Source: Aedes albopictus (lineage: Eukaryota > Arthropoda > Insecta > Diptera > Culicidae). From it: a stretch of 64,000 bases of DNA. A program made the translations under genes and the position numbers. Position 1 is the first letter of the stretch. Each line of letters begins with the position of its first letter. A model generated the notes under the pieces. The model saw nothing but the letters and a program-made list of their open reading frames with translations, was not told the origin of the DNA and searched no databases. The stretch covers positions 375,596,706-375,660,705 of the forward strand of contig NC_085137.1 of NCBI RefSeq assembly GCF_035046485.1. Reading direction: 5' to 3'. Positions 1-11,748 of the stretch are shown in pieces.

Positions 1-99
1 CTGAAAATCACTTCGACCAGCAGATAATTCTTTTTCGTTCATCCAAATTTTCACTTACCAAATTCTCACGAGAAGATTTTCAAAGCAAATTAACAAAAT

Positions 100-182
100 T
101 ATGGTCGCCACGGGATTCGAACCTGGAACATGACTAAAATCAAACGCGACACGCGCGCTATAACCACACTACCACGCTAACT
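100..182 (-). repeat. tRNA-like sequence (SINE head or tRNA relic)
   Basis: Read on the minus strand, a B-box-like GGTTCGAATCC stands about 40 bp downstream of an A-box-like stretch, and the ends (GGTCGCC / ATTAGCG side) only partly pair. It is probably the pol III head of a degraded SINE rather than a working tRNA, because no clean cloverleaf or anticodon arm can be drawn. Confidence 0.4.
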
Positions 183-238
183 ACACAGTAGAGGGAACAA
201 ATTTGCTCCATAAAAGCTACCATCGTTGTAATGTCGTC

Positions 239-519
239 TTCTTCTTCTTCTTGGCGTAACGTCCTCACTGGGACAAAGCCTGCTTCTCAGCTTAGTGTTC
301 TATGAGCACTTCCACAGTTATTAACTGAGAGCTTCCTCTGCCAATGACCATTTTGCATGTGTATATCGTGTGGCAGGCACGAAGATACTCTATGCCCAAG
401 GAAGTCAAGGAAATTTCCTTTACGAAAAGATCCTGGACCGACCGGGAATCGAACCCGTCACCCTCAGCATGGTCATGCTGAATACCCGTGCGTTTACCGC
501 CTCGGCTATATGGGCCCTA
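239..519 (-). mobile_element. tRNA-derived SINE, subfamily A, full length with TSD
   Basis: A 281-bp retroposon on the minus strand. The tRNA-like head is at the high end (A box TAGCCGAGGCGG, B box GGTTCGATTCCC). The body is shared with copies at 11.75, 36.9 and 62.2 kb. The tail is a (GAA)n triplet run at 239-253. Target duplication TTGTAATGTCGTC is present at 226-238 and again at 520-532, so this is a clean insertion. It resembles mosquito Feilai-type SINEs with triplet tails; the family name is an inference. Confidence 0.85.
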
Positions 520-606
520 TTGTAATGTCGTCATAGGAGTCAATAAAAGACAACATGATAGAGCAATCGAAGCAATAGAAAATCTCGCAGCTCTAAGAGT
601 GAGTGA

Positions 607-1313
607 ATAGTTATTTATGAAACGAGTTGCAAAAAGTTGATTTTTTCAGCACGAGTCGTACCGTACATTTATCCAACGAGGCTTGCCAAGTTGGATAAAT
701 ACGAAGAGTATTGAAAAAATCGAAATTTTTCAAAGAGCTCCTCGCAAAATTTTATGCAATGATTTTTTTCATTATAGAACTCATTTCAGTTGCATAATGT
801 TCATAATGCAAACTCAAATGAGTTGCATTATGAACATTGTGCAACTATTTTTCATTATGCAACTCACTTCAGTCGCATAATGGACCAGTTCGGAAAAAAT
901 GGCTATTATGATACCTAAACGAGTTATACAAAATACAAATTATGATATTGAATTGCATAAAATGTTTTATGCAATTCAGTATCATAATTTACATTTTATA
1001 TAACTCATTTTGATATCATAATGGCCAATTTTTCCGAACTGGCTCATTATGCAACTGAAATGAGTTGCATAATGAAAAACATTTGTATAATGTTCATAAT
1101 GCAACTCATTTGAGTTGCATTATGAACATTATGCAACTCAAATGGGTTGCATTATGAAAAAATCATTGCATAAAATTTTGTATGGAACTCGTTGCAAAAC
1201 TCAATTTTTTCAGCACTCTTCGTATTTATCCAACTCGGCAAGCCTCGTTGGATAAATGTACGACTCGTGCTGAAAAAATCAACTTTTTGCAACTCGTTAC
1301 ATAAATAACTATT
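607..1313. repeat. Foldback element with about 350-bp arms
   Basis: The segment from about 607 to 965 is repeated in reverse complement from about 969 to 1313. Landmarks are the paired blocks around CGAGGCTTGCCAAGTTGGAT (about 679) and its inverse near 1233. The loop is almost nil, centred near 967. The arms carry many small palindromes of the type ATGCAACTCATTTGAGTTGC. No transposase is encoded; the short ORF at 683-880 is an artefact of the repeat. Confidence 0.75.
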
Positions 1314-1653
1314 ATGCAATTCAGTATTATATTTTCAGTTTTATCTGACTCATTTCAGTATAATAATGACCTACTTTTCCGTACAGGCTCATTATGCAAC
1401 TGAAATGAGTTGCATAATGAAAAATAGATGCATAATGTTCATAATGCAACTCATTTGGGTTGTATTATGAACATTATGCAACTCAAATGGGTTGCATTAT
1501 GAAAAAAACATTGCATAAAATTTTGTATGCGACTCGTTGCAAAACTCGATTTATTCAGCACTCGTAGTATTTATCCAACTCGGCAAGCCTCGTTGGATAA
1601 ACAACTCGTGCTGAAAAAATCATCTTTTTGCAACTCATTGCATAAATAACTAT
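1314..1653. repeat. Tandem duplicate of the foldback's right arm
   Basis: This stretch repeats the right arm of the preceding foldback in the same orientation: the same ATGCAACTC palindromes, the GGCAAGCCTCGTTGGATAAA block near 1582, and the same AACTATTTT-type end. It lacks its own inverted partner, so the locus has one left arm and two right arms. Confidence 0.7.
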
Positions 1654-1749
1654 TTTCGTTCTCCTCTTCGTAAGCGAGTTTTCGCAAACCAGATTTTCGC
1701 TGAAAACTGGCGTGAGGGAGAATTCGAATTTCGCGAGAATGAGTGAGCA

Positions 1750-1905
1750 TTCCGAACGCTGGCTATACTTCAATTTATAGGGCAAAATATACGATTTTCA
1801 GCTCTTTTGCCTGCAAGCCATTAAGCATGGGAATTATTTTTGAAGCAGTTAAAAGGTTAAGTTGATGGAATAACATCTAAATTTATAATTTATACAAAAC
1901 ATGTC
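1750..1905. repeat. Fragment of the 15.5-kb foldback family
   Basis: The segment around CAATTTATAGGGCAAAATAT and the following bases matches parts of 15740-15830 and the inverse of 2560-2640. It is a partial, diverged copy without clear ends. Confidence 0.45.
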
Positions 1906-2028
1906 GTTTCCTCAAATCAAATTATATGTTTCAAGCATTTTATGTTAAAGTAAATTCTCAGTTTGAAAATCAACCATGCGTTGTATTTCAAACGGTATGC
2001 ACATTGATGTACCAAACAGAATATGCTT

Positions 2029-2436
2029 TTTTATTCTTCAATCACTGTCCACTGGCACTGCGTGAGCGATTCCAATTGGCACTTACACTTTGTACAGCGC
2101 CTTAATGTATCCTATTCTTATACTACTATATCGAACTGGTTGCCTTTGCGCTGCTGTCACTTTTCTACTCTATCCATGGTAGAATGATGAGCACGTGATG
2201 TGTGGCTTTTGTTCCTTTAGCCAGTCCGATTTGGGAGTCCATTATGAGTTGCCGTTAGCCGATATCCAGGTTTCCAAGTCCGTTGGAGCATATGCTCTAA
2301 AAAGGAGCAGGTACAAGCCGCTCTCGGGGGGAAAGAGCAAGTGACGAAAAATTAAAAGTGCCGGGGCTGGGATCGAACCCATGACCATCCACATATGAAG
2401 TGAACGTGTAGCCACTACGCTACGGGCCCCGGCACG
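2029..2436 (-). mobile_element. tRNA-derived SINE, family B, 408 bp with TSD
   Basis: A long SINE on the minus strand. The head at 2436 starts GTGCCGGGGCCCGTAGCG, with A box TAGCGTAGTGG and B box GGTTCGATCCC. A 300-bp body follows and ends in GAAGAATAAA. Target duplication ACAGAATATGCTT lies at 2016-2028 and 2437-2449. A second copy on the plus strand (20375-21413) aligns along the body but is interrupted by another element. Confidence 0.85.
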
Positions 2437-2539
2437 ACAGAATATGCTTAAAACTACCCGATTGAATTATATAAAACGAAACATTTAGCATAAATCTTCT
2501 ATTCAAATGTTAATTGACCAAATTGGCCTTTGACTGCTT

Positions 2540-2830
2540 CAAAAATTAATTGCCATGCCTAATGGCTTGATGTTAAAAAAAAGTTCGAAATCGCATAGTT
2601 TGCACTATAAATTGAGATGTAGCAGCTCAAAATTGTGACGTGTTGGAGGAAATCTGAGACCGGATTCGGATTCAGCAGCCTAAAATCTGTCAGATATTCA
2701 TAAGTTTGTTTCTGAGACAAAAAAATGTTTCGCTGTGAACTTGAAAATAAAAACAAATGAGGTACATGTACATCTTTATGGAATAAAATTACCTCAATCA
2801 AACCTATAAGCACAGACAAACAGACGTAAC
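2540..2830. repeat. Copy of the 15.5-kb foldback family
   Basis: In reverse complement this segment matches 15600-15840. The similarity is visible even in translation of the chance ORFs (both contain LSQ-QTY--LTDFR-LNP), which is repeat homology rather than coding conservation. Confidence 0.55.
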
Positions 2831-3209
2831 ACTCTTAAAAACGGTTCGGCATATGGATTTAACGAATGATTCAAATTTTATTTGATTTTCGCGAATCTTG
2901 CGATCGCTGCTAGTGTACACGTTTCTGAATTATGTAAACGAAAACTACAGGCGATTTGTGTAGTAGTATGCGTGTTAAGAGTAACGTTTGTTTGTCTATA
3001 TACAGACGCGTCAACTTGGTCAAATTATTGGGGGAAAGGAAAGCCTGTTTTTTTTCGGATATTTTGTATGGGAAAATTAAAAAATCGTCAAATATTGAGG
3101 GGCAAACCTATGCTGGATGGGCCAAATTTCCCAAATGGAGGAGAACGTGCCTCTGGAGCCGACCTACTGATGCTTGCCCCCCCCCCCCCCCCTAAGTTGG
3201 CGCCTATGT
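2831..3209. other. Unassigned AT-rich stretch with a poly-C run
   Basis: No gene is seen. A run of about 15 C's starts near 3178. The segment around GTGCCTCTGGAGCCG recurs near 22384, so part of this is an old dispersed repeat. Short ORFs here are chance. Confidence 0.4.
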
Positions 3210-5385
3210 ACTATTTTTTTTCCTTGTTGGGGACATAATGCCACTGCGACCATTAATTTGATCTATTGTGGCGTCATCCTCTTCATTTTTTTTATTGCCG
3301 TATTGCGGATAGTCAGGAGTGACTATCCTCACAGCAAATGGCGTTTGTCCCAATCAGGTACCGCATTTCGTATGAAACTTAGTTCATGTTTGCGATGAGA
3401 AGCCCAAATTTCCTGAGGCCCCATTAGGCCCCTTTCCAGAAATCTACAGCGCTTGTGATAAAGTGCTACACACTCGCACAATAAATGCTCAGACGTTTCA
3501 GTCTCTAATTTACAAAATCGACATTTATCTTCTTGCAATTTACCAATCAATTTCAGATAGTATTTGCAAGGGCAGTGGCCAGTTATTAGTCCAGTGTAAA
3601 GTGTAAGTACTTAGGTCATTTTTGTTCAGGTCTATTAGCCTTAGTGTGTTAATGACGTCTGGTGTGATGAATCGCTTAGATTGACGAGAATCAGTTATGT
3701 TCATCCAGTTACGCTTAATTTTAAATTCTTCTAAAATCTTGAATTTCATTTTTAAGGCACTTGGAGCCAATCCAAAAAATGGCTCCGGTCCTATGAATTG
3801 AGTGGATGGCCCTTGTTTTGCCAACTGATCAGCCTTTTCATTTCCTTCTATTCCGCGATGCCCAGGAACCCAATACAGATTAACCTTATTGCGACAGGAC
3901 AATTGCTGCAGTAGCTTCGAGCATTCCAAGACTAGTTTCGAGGTATGCACTTTGGACTTCAAAGCATTCAATGCTGCTTTTCTATCCGAACATATACAAA
4001 TATTAGCATTTCTATAGCGCCTTTTGAGACATATGTCGGCACATTCCAAAGTAGCATCGACTTCAGCCTAGAAGACAGTAGGCCACCTTCCCAGTGGCAA
4101 TGAAACGTTGACACAATGGCCAAAAATACCAGCCCCAACCAAATTATCTTGTTTTGAGCCGTCAGTGTAAAAAACAGTTGAACCAGATCGAAAATCTGGC
4201 TCCCCTGTTTCCTAATCCTGACGAGTCACATCAGCAACACAAAATAGATGACCAAAAAAGTTACGCTTTATCATGTAATCTTCATTGACCAAATATACTG
4301 GGTCGATTTCGAAAGTCTTTAGTATGCTCATATGCCCTCTAAGATTATAATCATTGAAATTTAAGGACCTTCTCATACTTAGACCAATTATAGCAGCTGT
4401 TATTTGAATACAATCATGCAATGGCAGAAGATTTAGCATTGCATCCAAAGCTTTTGATGGGGTGCTATGCATTGCCCCAGTTAGTGAAGCTGTTGCAAGC
4501 CTTTGTAGCTTGTTTTATTTTGTTTGAGTTGTAACTTGTTTGGTCTTTTCCCACCAAATAATAGAAGCATAAGTAATAATGGGTTTCACAATGGCCATAT
4601 AAATCCAAAGTATCATCTTCGGCGTCAAGCCCCATTTCCTCCCAAAAGTTCTTTTACAGCCCCAGAAAGCATTTCTAGCTTTTTCTAACTGTTTTCCACA
4701 TGTTTATGCCAGCAGAGCTTACTATCTAGTACAACTCCTAAAAATTTGACATCTAGAGATAAAGATAGTTTGACATCTCCTAGCTTCAGTTCCGATATAG
4801 AGATTTTTCGTCTCCTAGTGAAGGGTACAATCGTTGTTTTTGAGGGATTGATATTCAACCCTTCATTTTTGCACCAAACTAAAGTAAAGCTCAATGCTTC
4901 TTGCATTCGATTGAAAACAGTATGATCGAATTTCCCACGGACAATGACAACAATGTCATCCGCAAATCCAACAACTTCAAAACCTTGATGCTGTAGTTTT
5001 GTTAGAAGGTCATCAACAATCAGGGACCAGAGGAGGGGTAATATCTCCCCCTTGAGGACAGCCTTGTATAGCTGTTACCTTTACAACTGAATCTCCTAAA
5101 TATGCTGATATTTCCCTCTTTGACAGCATTTGCTCTATCCAATCGGTTAAACTTCTCGAAAAATTACGTTTCCTCATGGCTCTTTTCATCGATGCAAAGC
5201 TAGCGTTGTCAAACGCGCCTTCGACATCTAGAAAGGTTGCCAATAATAATTCCTTACTGTCAAATGTTTTTTCTATTATGCGTTGCGCGAAAATTTTTGA
5301 GCGCAAGGGCTCGTATACCTCCGCCAGTACGGTAAATCGTGTTGGTGTTTTCGGCGCAGTATTCTTTGGCCCATTCGCGCACTTA
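3210..5385 (-). pseudogene. 5'-truncated LINE with reverse transcriptase and RNase H (I/LOA-type)
   Basis: A non-LTR retrotransposon on the minus strand, decayed by frameshifts and stops. From the 5' side: an RT block with the LDVEGAFDNA motif (about 5240-5215) and GCPQGG (about 5055); the catalytic FADD at 4955-4966; a palm/thumb region with LDVKFLGVVLD near 4740; an RNase H domain with SDRKAALNAL and WVPGHRGIEGNEKADQLA (4049-3800); and a C-terminal CX2C-type segment (CRFC...EHLLCEC) at 3520-3450. The 3' UTR (about 3330-3210) ends at an A-rich tail, read as T's on the plus strand. The RNase H after the RT points to the I or LOA group; the exact clade is inference. The endonuclease half is missing. 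Two shorter copies of the same 3' end lie at 24378-24448 and 39885-40358. Confidence 0.85.
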
Positions 5386-5535
5386 TAGAGCTTGCTGACG
5401 TTTATTCACCTCTCTCTTTCAAGCATGCAGGCGGGATAGAATTTGTTTTCATCGGGAAACCTTTCCTGATGACAACAAATCCTATTTCGCCTGCATGTTT
5501 GAAAGAGAAAGGTGAATAAACGTCAGCAAGCTCTA
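5386..5535. repeat. 150-bp hairpin MITE
   Basis: A near-perfect inverted repeat. The left end TAGAGCTTGCTGACGTTTAT is mirrored at the right end (ATAAACGTCAGCAAGCTCTA). Arms are about 65 bp around a short loop. It sits exactly at the truncated 5' edge of the LINE. No convincing target duplication was found. Confidence 0.75.
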
Positions 5536-5850
5536 TTGTAAAAGACACCAGAACGATTAAACGTACGAGCGGAGGTCTATTAGCGATTTTGTACCATTTT
5601 CGCTCTCTATTTTCTTGCAACGGATAATATTTTAGTTACTAATGAGTGAAGAGCCGATATTGTTGATTTGCCAGTTTTATAGGCAAATTGCGCTCTATTT
5701 AATGGTTTATCTTGAAGTATATCTGATTTAATATACTATACAAAATGCATTAATCACATTTTGAACTGTAAAAATTATCACAACGATCACGCTCCGCGAT
5801 ACACGATATGGAAACCTCTGAGCCAGTTATACTCTGAAGCTGACGGACCC
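5536..5850. repeat. Dispersed repeat, also at 56.1 kb
   Basis: The segment from about 5550 to 5625 (AGCGGAGGTCTATTAGCGAT and onward to CTTGCAACGGATAAT) recurs at 56100-56180. The rest is unassigned sequence leading into the putative CDO promoter. Confidence 0.45.
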
Positions 5851-6450
5851 ACGGTTGCGTCCGGTTTATCACTGTACTGGCGAGCAGTGTGGTAGCCCAC
5901 CGCGGCGCGTTCGCGAGTCGTTGGGCTCCAGTAGCGCTTACACGGGAGCCTGATAGGTATAATTTAGTTTGTGCGAAAAAGTTAAATTTTCGCTGCCCGT
6001 CGGTCCAGCACTTCAGTCACCAACCGAACGTTGAGACGGAAACATCGTGAGAAATTCGCGGCCCCCATAGAAGTGAGAAATATAAACGGATAGTGCCAAG
6101 TGATCGTATACCAACCGCTGCATAGTTACTTACAAGAAAAAGAGGCATTTCAAATATCTGAAGGAAAATTGACAAAGTGTATCTCTAGATAGCAATTACG
6201 GGCATCACTGTTGCAATTGTAACCTTGTGCCTTATATAGCGCCACGCTGCAACTAAGCTCAATACTGTGTGATATAATAGTTAGTTCCGAGGAAGTCGGT
6301 TACAGGTTTCAAGAAAGATAAAAAAAGTGGTGTGAAGAGGAAAATCTGCACAAGCATACAGAAGAACGTACCATAAGCACGAGGGAAAAACCTGGACATA
6401 AATCAAACCATTAACTGAAGAAGGAGAGAAGCACCATCATCACCACAACA
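5851..6450 (+). other. Candidate CDO promoter and non-coding first exon
   Basis: This is unique, GC-richer sequence with no long ORF. It ends at a good splice donor (CAACAG|GTAAAC at 6450/6451). A TCAGTC initiator-like element lies at 6013-6018. Linking it to cysteine dioxygenase is inference: it is on the same strand, it is the nearest such exon upstream, and the first coding exon has a strong acceptor at 14616 and 5' UTR before its ATG. The true start of transcription cannot be fixed from sequence. Confidence 0.45.
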
Positions 6451-7083
6451 GGTAAACAACAAGGCTTATTTTGTTATGTGCATTCCTCATTCATGCTGGA
6501 GTATAGCGTTTGCTGGATGGTATGCCATCAATGGTAACGATCAATCCAAATATTCGTTGAGCAAAGTCGGAAATGCATCTTTTAGGAAATGTGACCAGAG
6601 AAACTGGTTTTATGAGATGATCACTTTTTTTTACCGGGTTATCAATTGCTGTGGATAATGGAATTGTAAACAGTGTTTACCTGAATCAACGCTAATTGAT
6701 AATCCGCTTCAATTATTGAAATCCGCGACAATTATAAATTGCTCTGAGACAACATGCTGTCACAACATTGTATAAAGGTGTTAAAATTCGCAAATTAATG
6801 GGATTTTTTTATTTAATGTGTATCATACATGAATTTGACGCTACACCTGATTCCTTTTTTACTATTGCTTAGTTAATTTTGAGCCAATTGAAATAATTGT
6901 TTATGCACGGTGCACTAAAATTCAATTTCATTGTTTCTACAGTGACGTAAAAAAATTAAAAAAAAAAAAAACTAGGTAAATAACATTATTTCAAATATAG
7001 ATCTTTCTGGTAATTTCTAGTAAAATGAAGTGCTGTACCTATGTATGTTACAATATCAAGCGATTGGTAGGGCAAGTTTCATA
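6451..7083 (+). other. CDO intron 1, proximal part
   Basis: AT-rich intronic sequence with a poly-A run near 6955-6970. No gene or clear repeat is seen before the hAT MITE. Confidence 0.35.
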
Positions 7084-7477
7084 CAGTGTTGGTAAAAACT
7101 CAAATTCTCAAATCTCATAGTTGAGTTATTTCACGCGCGATTTTTGACTCGCCAAACTCACCACCGAAAAAATCATGCATGATTTGACTCATGATTTCAC
7201 TCATTGCTTTAGGAAAACAGGTGTTCTTAATATTTACATCAATGTTTTTAGGATTGTATGATAGAACAAAAGCAAATCTAGCGTACAACATCATCGAATG
7301 CCGTTCAAATTGATTTGGACTCGTTTGACAAGCGAACGAGATTTCGGCGCTTGACTCGCGAGAGCGAGATTTTGCATGAAATTCTCGCACGTGAGAAAAC
7401 GATTCAGAATCGCGCGCGAGTTTGCTCACGCAGGAGCGGTTCATGAATGTGCTTTGAGTATGAGTTTACCAACACTG
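7084..7477. mobile_element. 394-bp hAT-type MITE with 8-bp TSD
   Basis: Terminal inverted repeats are CAGTGTTGGTAAAAACTCA on the left and TGAGTTTACCAACACTG on the right. They are flanked by an exact 8-bp duplication GTTTCATA at 7076-7083 and 7478-7485. An 8-bp duplication with a CAGTG-type terminus is characteristic of hAT elements. The interior encodes nothing recognisable, so mobilisation would have to be in trans. Confidence 0.85.
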
Positions 7478-7485
7478 GTTTCATA

Positions 7486-8253
7486 TTTGTATGTTAATGT
7501 TTATCGAATATAATGGGGTATTTCCCAGATGTTATTTTATTTCGATGATGTTTCGAGGTTAATTGAATCCAAAAACCAGTATATTACATACGGTTTCATT
7601 TTTAGGGCTGGAACTACAACACTCGTCATGGGAATATTTGAATGCTAATTTTCTACACTAACTGAGTGAATTCGTCAAGCCTGTATCTCAAATAATCTGG
7701 ACGCAGATATACGGATCGTTGAACCATTTGTAATCTGAATTTGAACTAGTAAACGGGGGTGAGCTTCTAGTGTTGGCCTGTAGATTGCGCTAGTGGTTGC
7801 TTTGTTTACTCTTGGGGGATGAAAAATTCCAAATTTAGTTTCCAAATTCCTAAAGAATTTCGAAAATTCTAAGTTGGGATTCCACTGCCTAATGAAAAAT
7901 AGGTATGAGAATTAGCAGATTCATGTGATTTTTCATTGTTTAGCATGGAATTGGCTATTTTGTGAGTTGCTCGAGCTGCTGCCGCCAGTAGTTCAAATTA
8001 AGATTAAAATTGGTTCAAATTATGATTACGATGGTTCAAATTAAGATTAAAATCATTGTTGATGAAACATAAAATATTTCAATGAAATTCGATGCAAATA
8101 CAAACTTTTTACCATTTAACAGAAAGCTTATACCCGTGGCTTATACGATTTTGCCGTAGTAAATTATTTCCATGTGGGAGAAAAAATCACTTAAAATTTG
8201 CACTGCTTCAGAAAGCCGCAATTTGGTTCAAATTTTGATTACCTACCCTAGTT
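7486..8253. other. CDO intron 1, unassigned
   Basis: No gene is seen. A short direct repeat (GGTTCAAATTAAGATTAAAAT and variants) occurs three times between 7995 and 8055; otherwise the sequence is ordinary AT-rich DNA. Confidence 0.35.
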
Positions 8254-8836
8254 GAGCTTGAGCTTGCGCTTGAGCTTGATTGACCGCCCATAGATGCTAC
8301 TCCAGTATCGCCAGACCAGCTACACTCACACAAGGAACCAATGAGATATCTGGCGGGGACTAGCAGGCATCTTCAATGTGTGAGCGTTATTGATCTTCTA
8401 TTTTTTGGCAATAATACCTCTGCGTCAGCACAAATTCATGCGGATGTCGGAGTGTTGGTAGGACTTGGTTGGCAGAAGGTTCACACATTGGTGCGTGGAT
8501 ACCAGGGGTAAGGTGATAGAATTGTGTGTTTTTATTATTCTTAAGATGTGCGGCACAGTTCGCTTGATTGCATAACTTGTAGGTGTTATCTAATAAGATT
8601 TAGACACTGTGCTGTGAACGTTTGGAAGGAAGGGAAACGGCTTTTTCAACCCGTTTCTGTTCTAGCGATGGCTATGAACATGTGAATATAAGTACATGAG
8701 TTGTATATGTAGAGAGGAGGGAGAAAGTATATAGAAAGATACAAAGTAGGAGGAAAGGGACGGGCCAGGGATTGAACCCAGCACCTCCTGCATATGAATC
8801 AGAAGCGGTAGCCACTAGACCACCAAGCCCGTCAAA
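8254..8836 (-). mobile_element. tRNA-headed SINE-like element, family C
   Basis: The head at 8836-8761 (minus strand) has an A box near TCTAGTGGC and the B box GGTTCAATCCC. Downstream the body contains a purine-rich stretch (8690-8755) that recurs next to the BEL element at 33895-33960. A hexamer-like tail of AAGCTC/TCAAGC units at 8254-8280 is a plausible 3' end. No target duplication was found, so the lower limit is uncertain. Confidence 0.5.
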
Positions 8837-9240
8837 CTTTCTCAAAAGGTAGTTGATTTACAAAAAAATATGCCTGCAAAATTTCAGGATTCTGAAGATA
8901 ATACAACAGTGCTGCTCAGTGTTTTGGCTATTACTTCGTTCATAGTGCATCGTTTTTTTTTAAGTTTCGCCGATGCCAACGATGTACATTGAGAGGTTTG
9001 TGTTCGAAATTTCAGACATTTCCTATGCCAATTTCAAAAGTTGTAACATTGGCAATCTAAGGTATGCGTTGAACAAAACTCATTTATGCACAACAAAAGT
9101 ATGCACCAATTTCCATGAAATTTTGCAGATGAAATCAATCTATGTGAAGATGTGATTTCAATTCTAATTCGAGCAATTGCAATGTATCCTTTTATCCAAA
9201 TTTTCTGGCGCGTTTGCGTGTCCAAATTATTGAGGATACC
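8837..9240. other. CDO intron 1, unassigned
   Basis: Nothing recognisable; the short ORFs on both strands look like chance. Confidence 0.3.
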
Positions 9241-9720
9241 TTACCTTGATGAAACCTAATTGGCTACAAAGTAACTTTATTCCAGTGCCGAGCGTATGGT
9301 TAAGAACCATCTCCGTCGGTCTTGGGCGTTGTTCCTCCACTTTCCCTGAACGTGCAGGTCTTCTTCAACTGTCTGTAGCCAGAGCGTTCACGGCCGCTCA
9401 TGAAGTCGCCGTCATCCCGCATTATCAGGCGAAGAACTCTTTAAGAGGTCTCAGTTTATGGAACAGATTTGGTATATGAAGCCAAATCTTGTCCTTCCCA
9501 GCAGACTTGCTGTTTTTCAGCTTCTTAAGGGTCTCATCCAGTGCTGGTGGTTTCACAGCATGATCGTCATCCACTATGTTTACCCTGTTCCTGGGCGCCC
9601 ATTCATTGTTACCATTCAACACATTTTCGAGGGGCGTCTTCCACCTGGTGCTAACATTGTTTTGTCTGTCAGGAAATTACCTTCTTCACAGATAAACATA
9701 CGTAACTTGTGGTGGAAATT
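9241..9720 (-). pseudogene. RTE-like LINE relic (two joined fragments)
   Basis: On the minus strand, about 9690-9425 translates to RT finger-domain sequence containing NIVDDDHAVKPPALDETLKK and KLKNSKSAGKD, the usual start of the RT domain of RTE-type elements. The following 9420-9250 resembles the extreme C-terminus of such proteins (LKKTCTFRESGGTTPK...). The catalytic core between them is absent, so this looks like an internally deleted, frameshifted relic. The clade is inferred from motif style. Confidence 0.5.
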
Positions 9721-10585
9721 CATTAAAACTTATGCTGGATGTCTTTTTCATGAACACGCTGCCATCTATTGTCAGAATCGCGAGAGACTGTCGGGCATGG
9801 TGGATTGCCGTTTGACGATTGCACAATGCACAATGGTCCACGAAACAGATTTACGAGGAAAGATGCATTCATTGCCTTCAAATGATTTTCTAGATTAATA
9901 TGGTCTTCTACAAAGTTGTTCCTAAAAATAAGGCCCTCTTTTCAATATATGTATATTAAAATTAGGGTGGTCCATATTTTCAAAGAAATTGGGAACCAAA
10001 TTTTTTTATTTGCAAGAATAACTACATACATTCTTCGTGATAGTTGTAGATCTATTAATTTTGAAAAAGTTTGCTGAAGACACTTTTTATGTAGCTTTAA
10101 AATTGATCGATCTAGAGGTATTTTTTGAATAATCTTAGGATGATTCAAGAAAAATCGGTTTTCGTGCGCTGAGATGGTCGTTATCTCTTTTGGTTCAAAA
10201 GTTACAGGCATTTTTCTTAAAAAATCATAGTTTTTTAAAACGATGTTATGACGGGTTGGGGCAAACATAAAAAATATCTTTTGCCCGCATTCAAAAGAAG
10301 AAATGTTGTTATAAAACATATCAAAAAATTAGAGGGATGTTATTTTTGTAACTCAAGTGAAAAATACCTATTTTTTCTAGAAAATCATCAATATTTTTTG
10401 AACGGAATGACGTAGCAACATTCTCAGCGCACAAAAATGTGCGTTTTTTATAGTTCTAAAAATGGTTCTTAGACAACTTTGATGAGATATTTGAAACAAA
10501 AAAGATAAAGCATTTAAACTGTTTTGACCAAATTTGGACCATTTTCCCATAGTTTTCATAGGGTGACGCTAGAACAAATCGTAGC
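9721..10585. other. CDO intron 1, unassigned AT-rich DNA
   Basis: No gene is seen. The ORFs on the minus strand at 9942-10319 and 10377-10559 match no family I recognise and have the base composition of the surrounding intron. Confidence 0.3.
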
Positions 10586-10587
10586 TA

Positions 10588-10695
10588 CGGAAGTGCGTTT
10601 GGAAAATATGCGGCAAGTGATATTTTGATTTGTTTTGCTGTGAGGTGCCGGGAATTGACGCGGGTGCCTACTGCCCAAGTAGTTCGAAACCCGAT
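10588..10695 (+). repeat. Dispersed repeat, inverted relative to 16.7 kb
   Basis: About 100 bp (GCGGCAAGTGATATTTTGAT through GCCCAAGTAGTTCGAA) recur in reverse complement at 16702-16808 with few differences. Confidence 0.7.
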
Positions 10696-11013
10696 ATATT
10701 GTAGCCGCCGTTTCATGGATAAACGGTAAACGGTTGATACACCGGATCTATTGGTCTCTCCTATCTTCTCGTCTCCGGCTGACAAGCGTTGTATGTATAT
10801 TGAAACGTATGGTTCTGTTGTTTCTTGAACTCATAAGTCTGGATAACCGTCCCATTGATCACAAGATATTTAATGATCCAAGTCAATGTCCCGACCTCAG
10901 TAGGGCGTCACATCTTTGATGTTCGAAAAATGTAGCTTAATATCTCAAAAATTTATGTTGTAACATGTACATGAAGATGAATTTTTTTAGCCGTTATTTT
11001 GAATATTATCATT

Positions 11014-11400
11014 AAATCGCGTTTTTTGCTGTGTTCGCAACTACCGATTTCAATTCTGAACTTATCATTAGGAATCTGAGAGTCTAAGCTTTTCAAAATA
11101 TTCAAATATTTAGGTCAGCATTGACCGCAACAATGAGAAATCGATGAAAACGTGAGTGAATCTCCCATTATTTCATACCTACTTTTTGTTACAATCGCCA
11201 CTCGCATATACGCGATTCCGTCGATCCCGTTATCGCACGATCAGATGCGCGCTTGAGAACGCATGTCAAACTGGAAGACTCGCTCATATTTTCATGTTTG
11301 TGAATGTCATGAATGTTTTGTAAAGCTCAGACTCTCAGCTTTCTAATAATGAGTTTAGAATTGAAATCGGTGGTCGCGAACACAGCGAAAATCGCGGATA
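11014..11400. repeat. Foldback MITE with about 80-bp arms
   Basis: The left arm 11019-11095 (TTCGCAACTACCGATTTCAA ...) is mirrored at 11320-11398 (TTGAAATCGGTGGTCGCGAA ...). A single-arm relative lies at 13447-13600. No coding content; target duplication not resolved. Confidence 0.65.
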
Positions 11401-11748
11401 AGAGTAAAATCAACCCATTAAATCTCTGTAAGCTGACAGTATAAAATTTCACCCGAAAGCTAGTTTAAACAAATTATCGGTTTCGTTCTTAGTAAATTCA
11501 TTATCACATTTACGATAAACAGCGGACCACCTAAAAAGCACAAGAATTCTGTTTCGCGGTATGACAAAAAGAAAAGTCTTCCAATTAACACCACTATAGA
11601 TAATTACTGTCATGTGTGGTGACATGCAATGTGAAAAATGCAACAATGCTTTTTGGTAAACAAAAATAACATAGAGTATGATGTTTCAAGTTATGCCATT
11701 CACATTTTTATTTCAAAAATTGCATCAAGTGAATAAAATAATCCAGAC

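Noticed and set aside
430..515. tRNA gene
   Set aside because: Pol III boxes are present, but the sequence is continuous with a dispersed SINE body, triplet tail and target duplication. The same applies to 2360-2436, 8761-8836, 36913-36990 and 62400-62467.
3176..3192. Telomeric or functional G-quadruplex tract
   Set aside because: A single homopolymer C run of about 15 bases; nothing else supports a role.
9458..9898. 146-codon plus-strand ORF
   Set aside because: It is antisense to the RTE-like LINE relic and has no recognisable motif.
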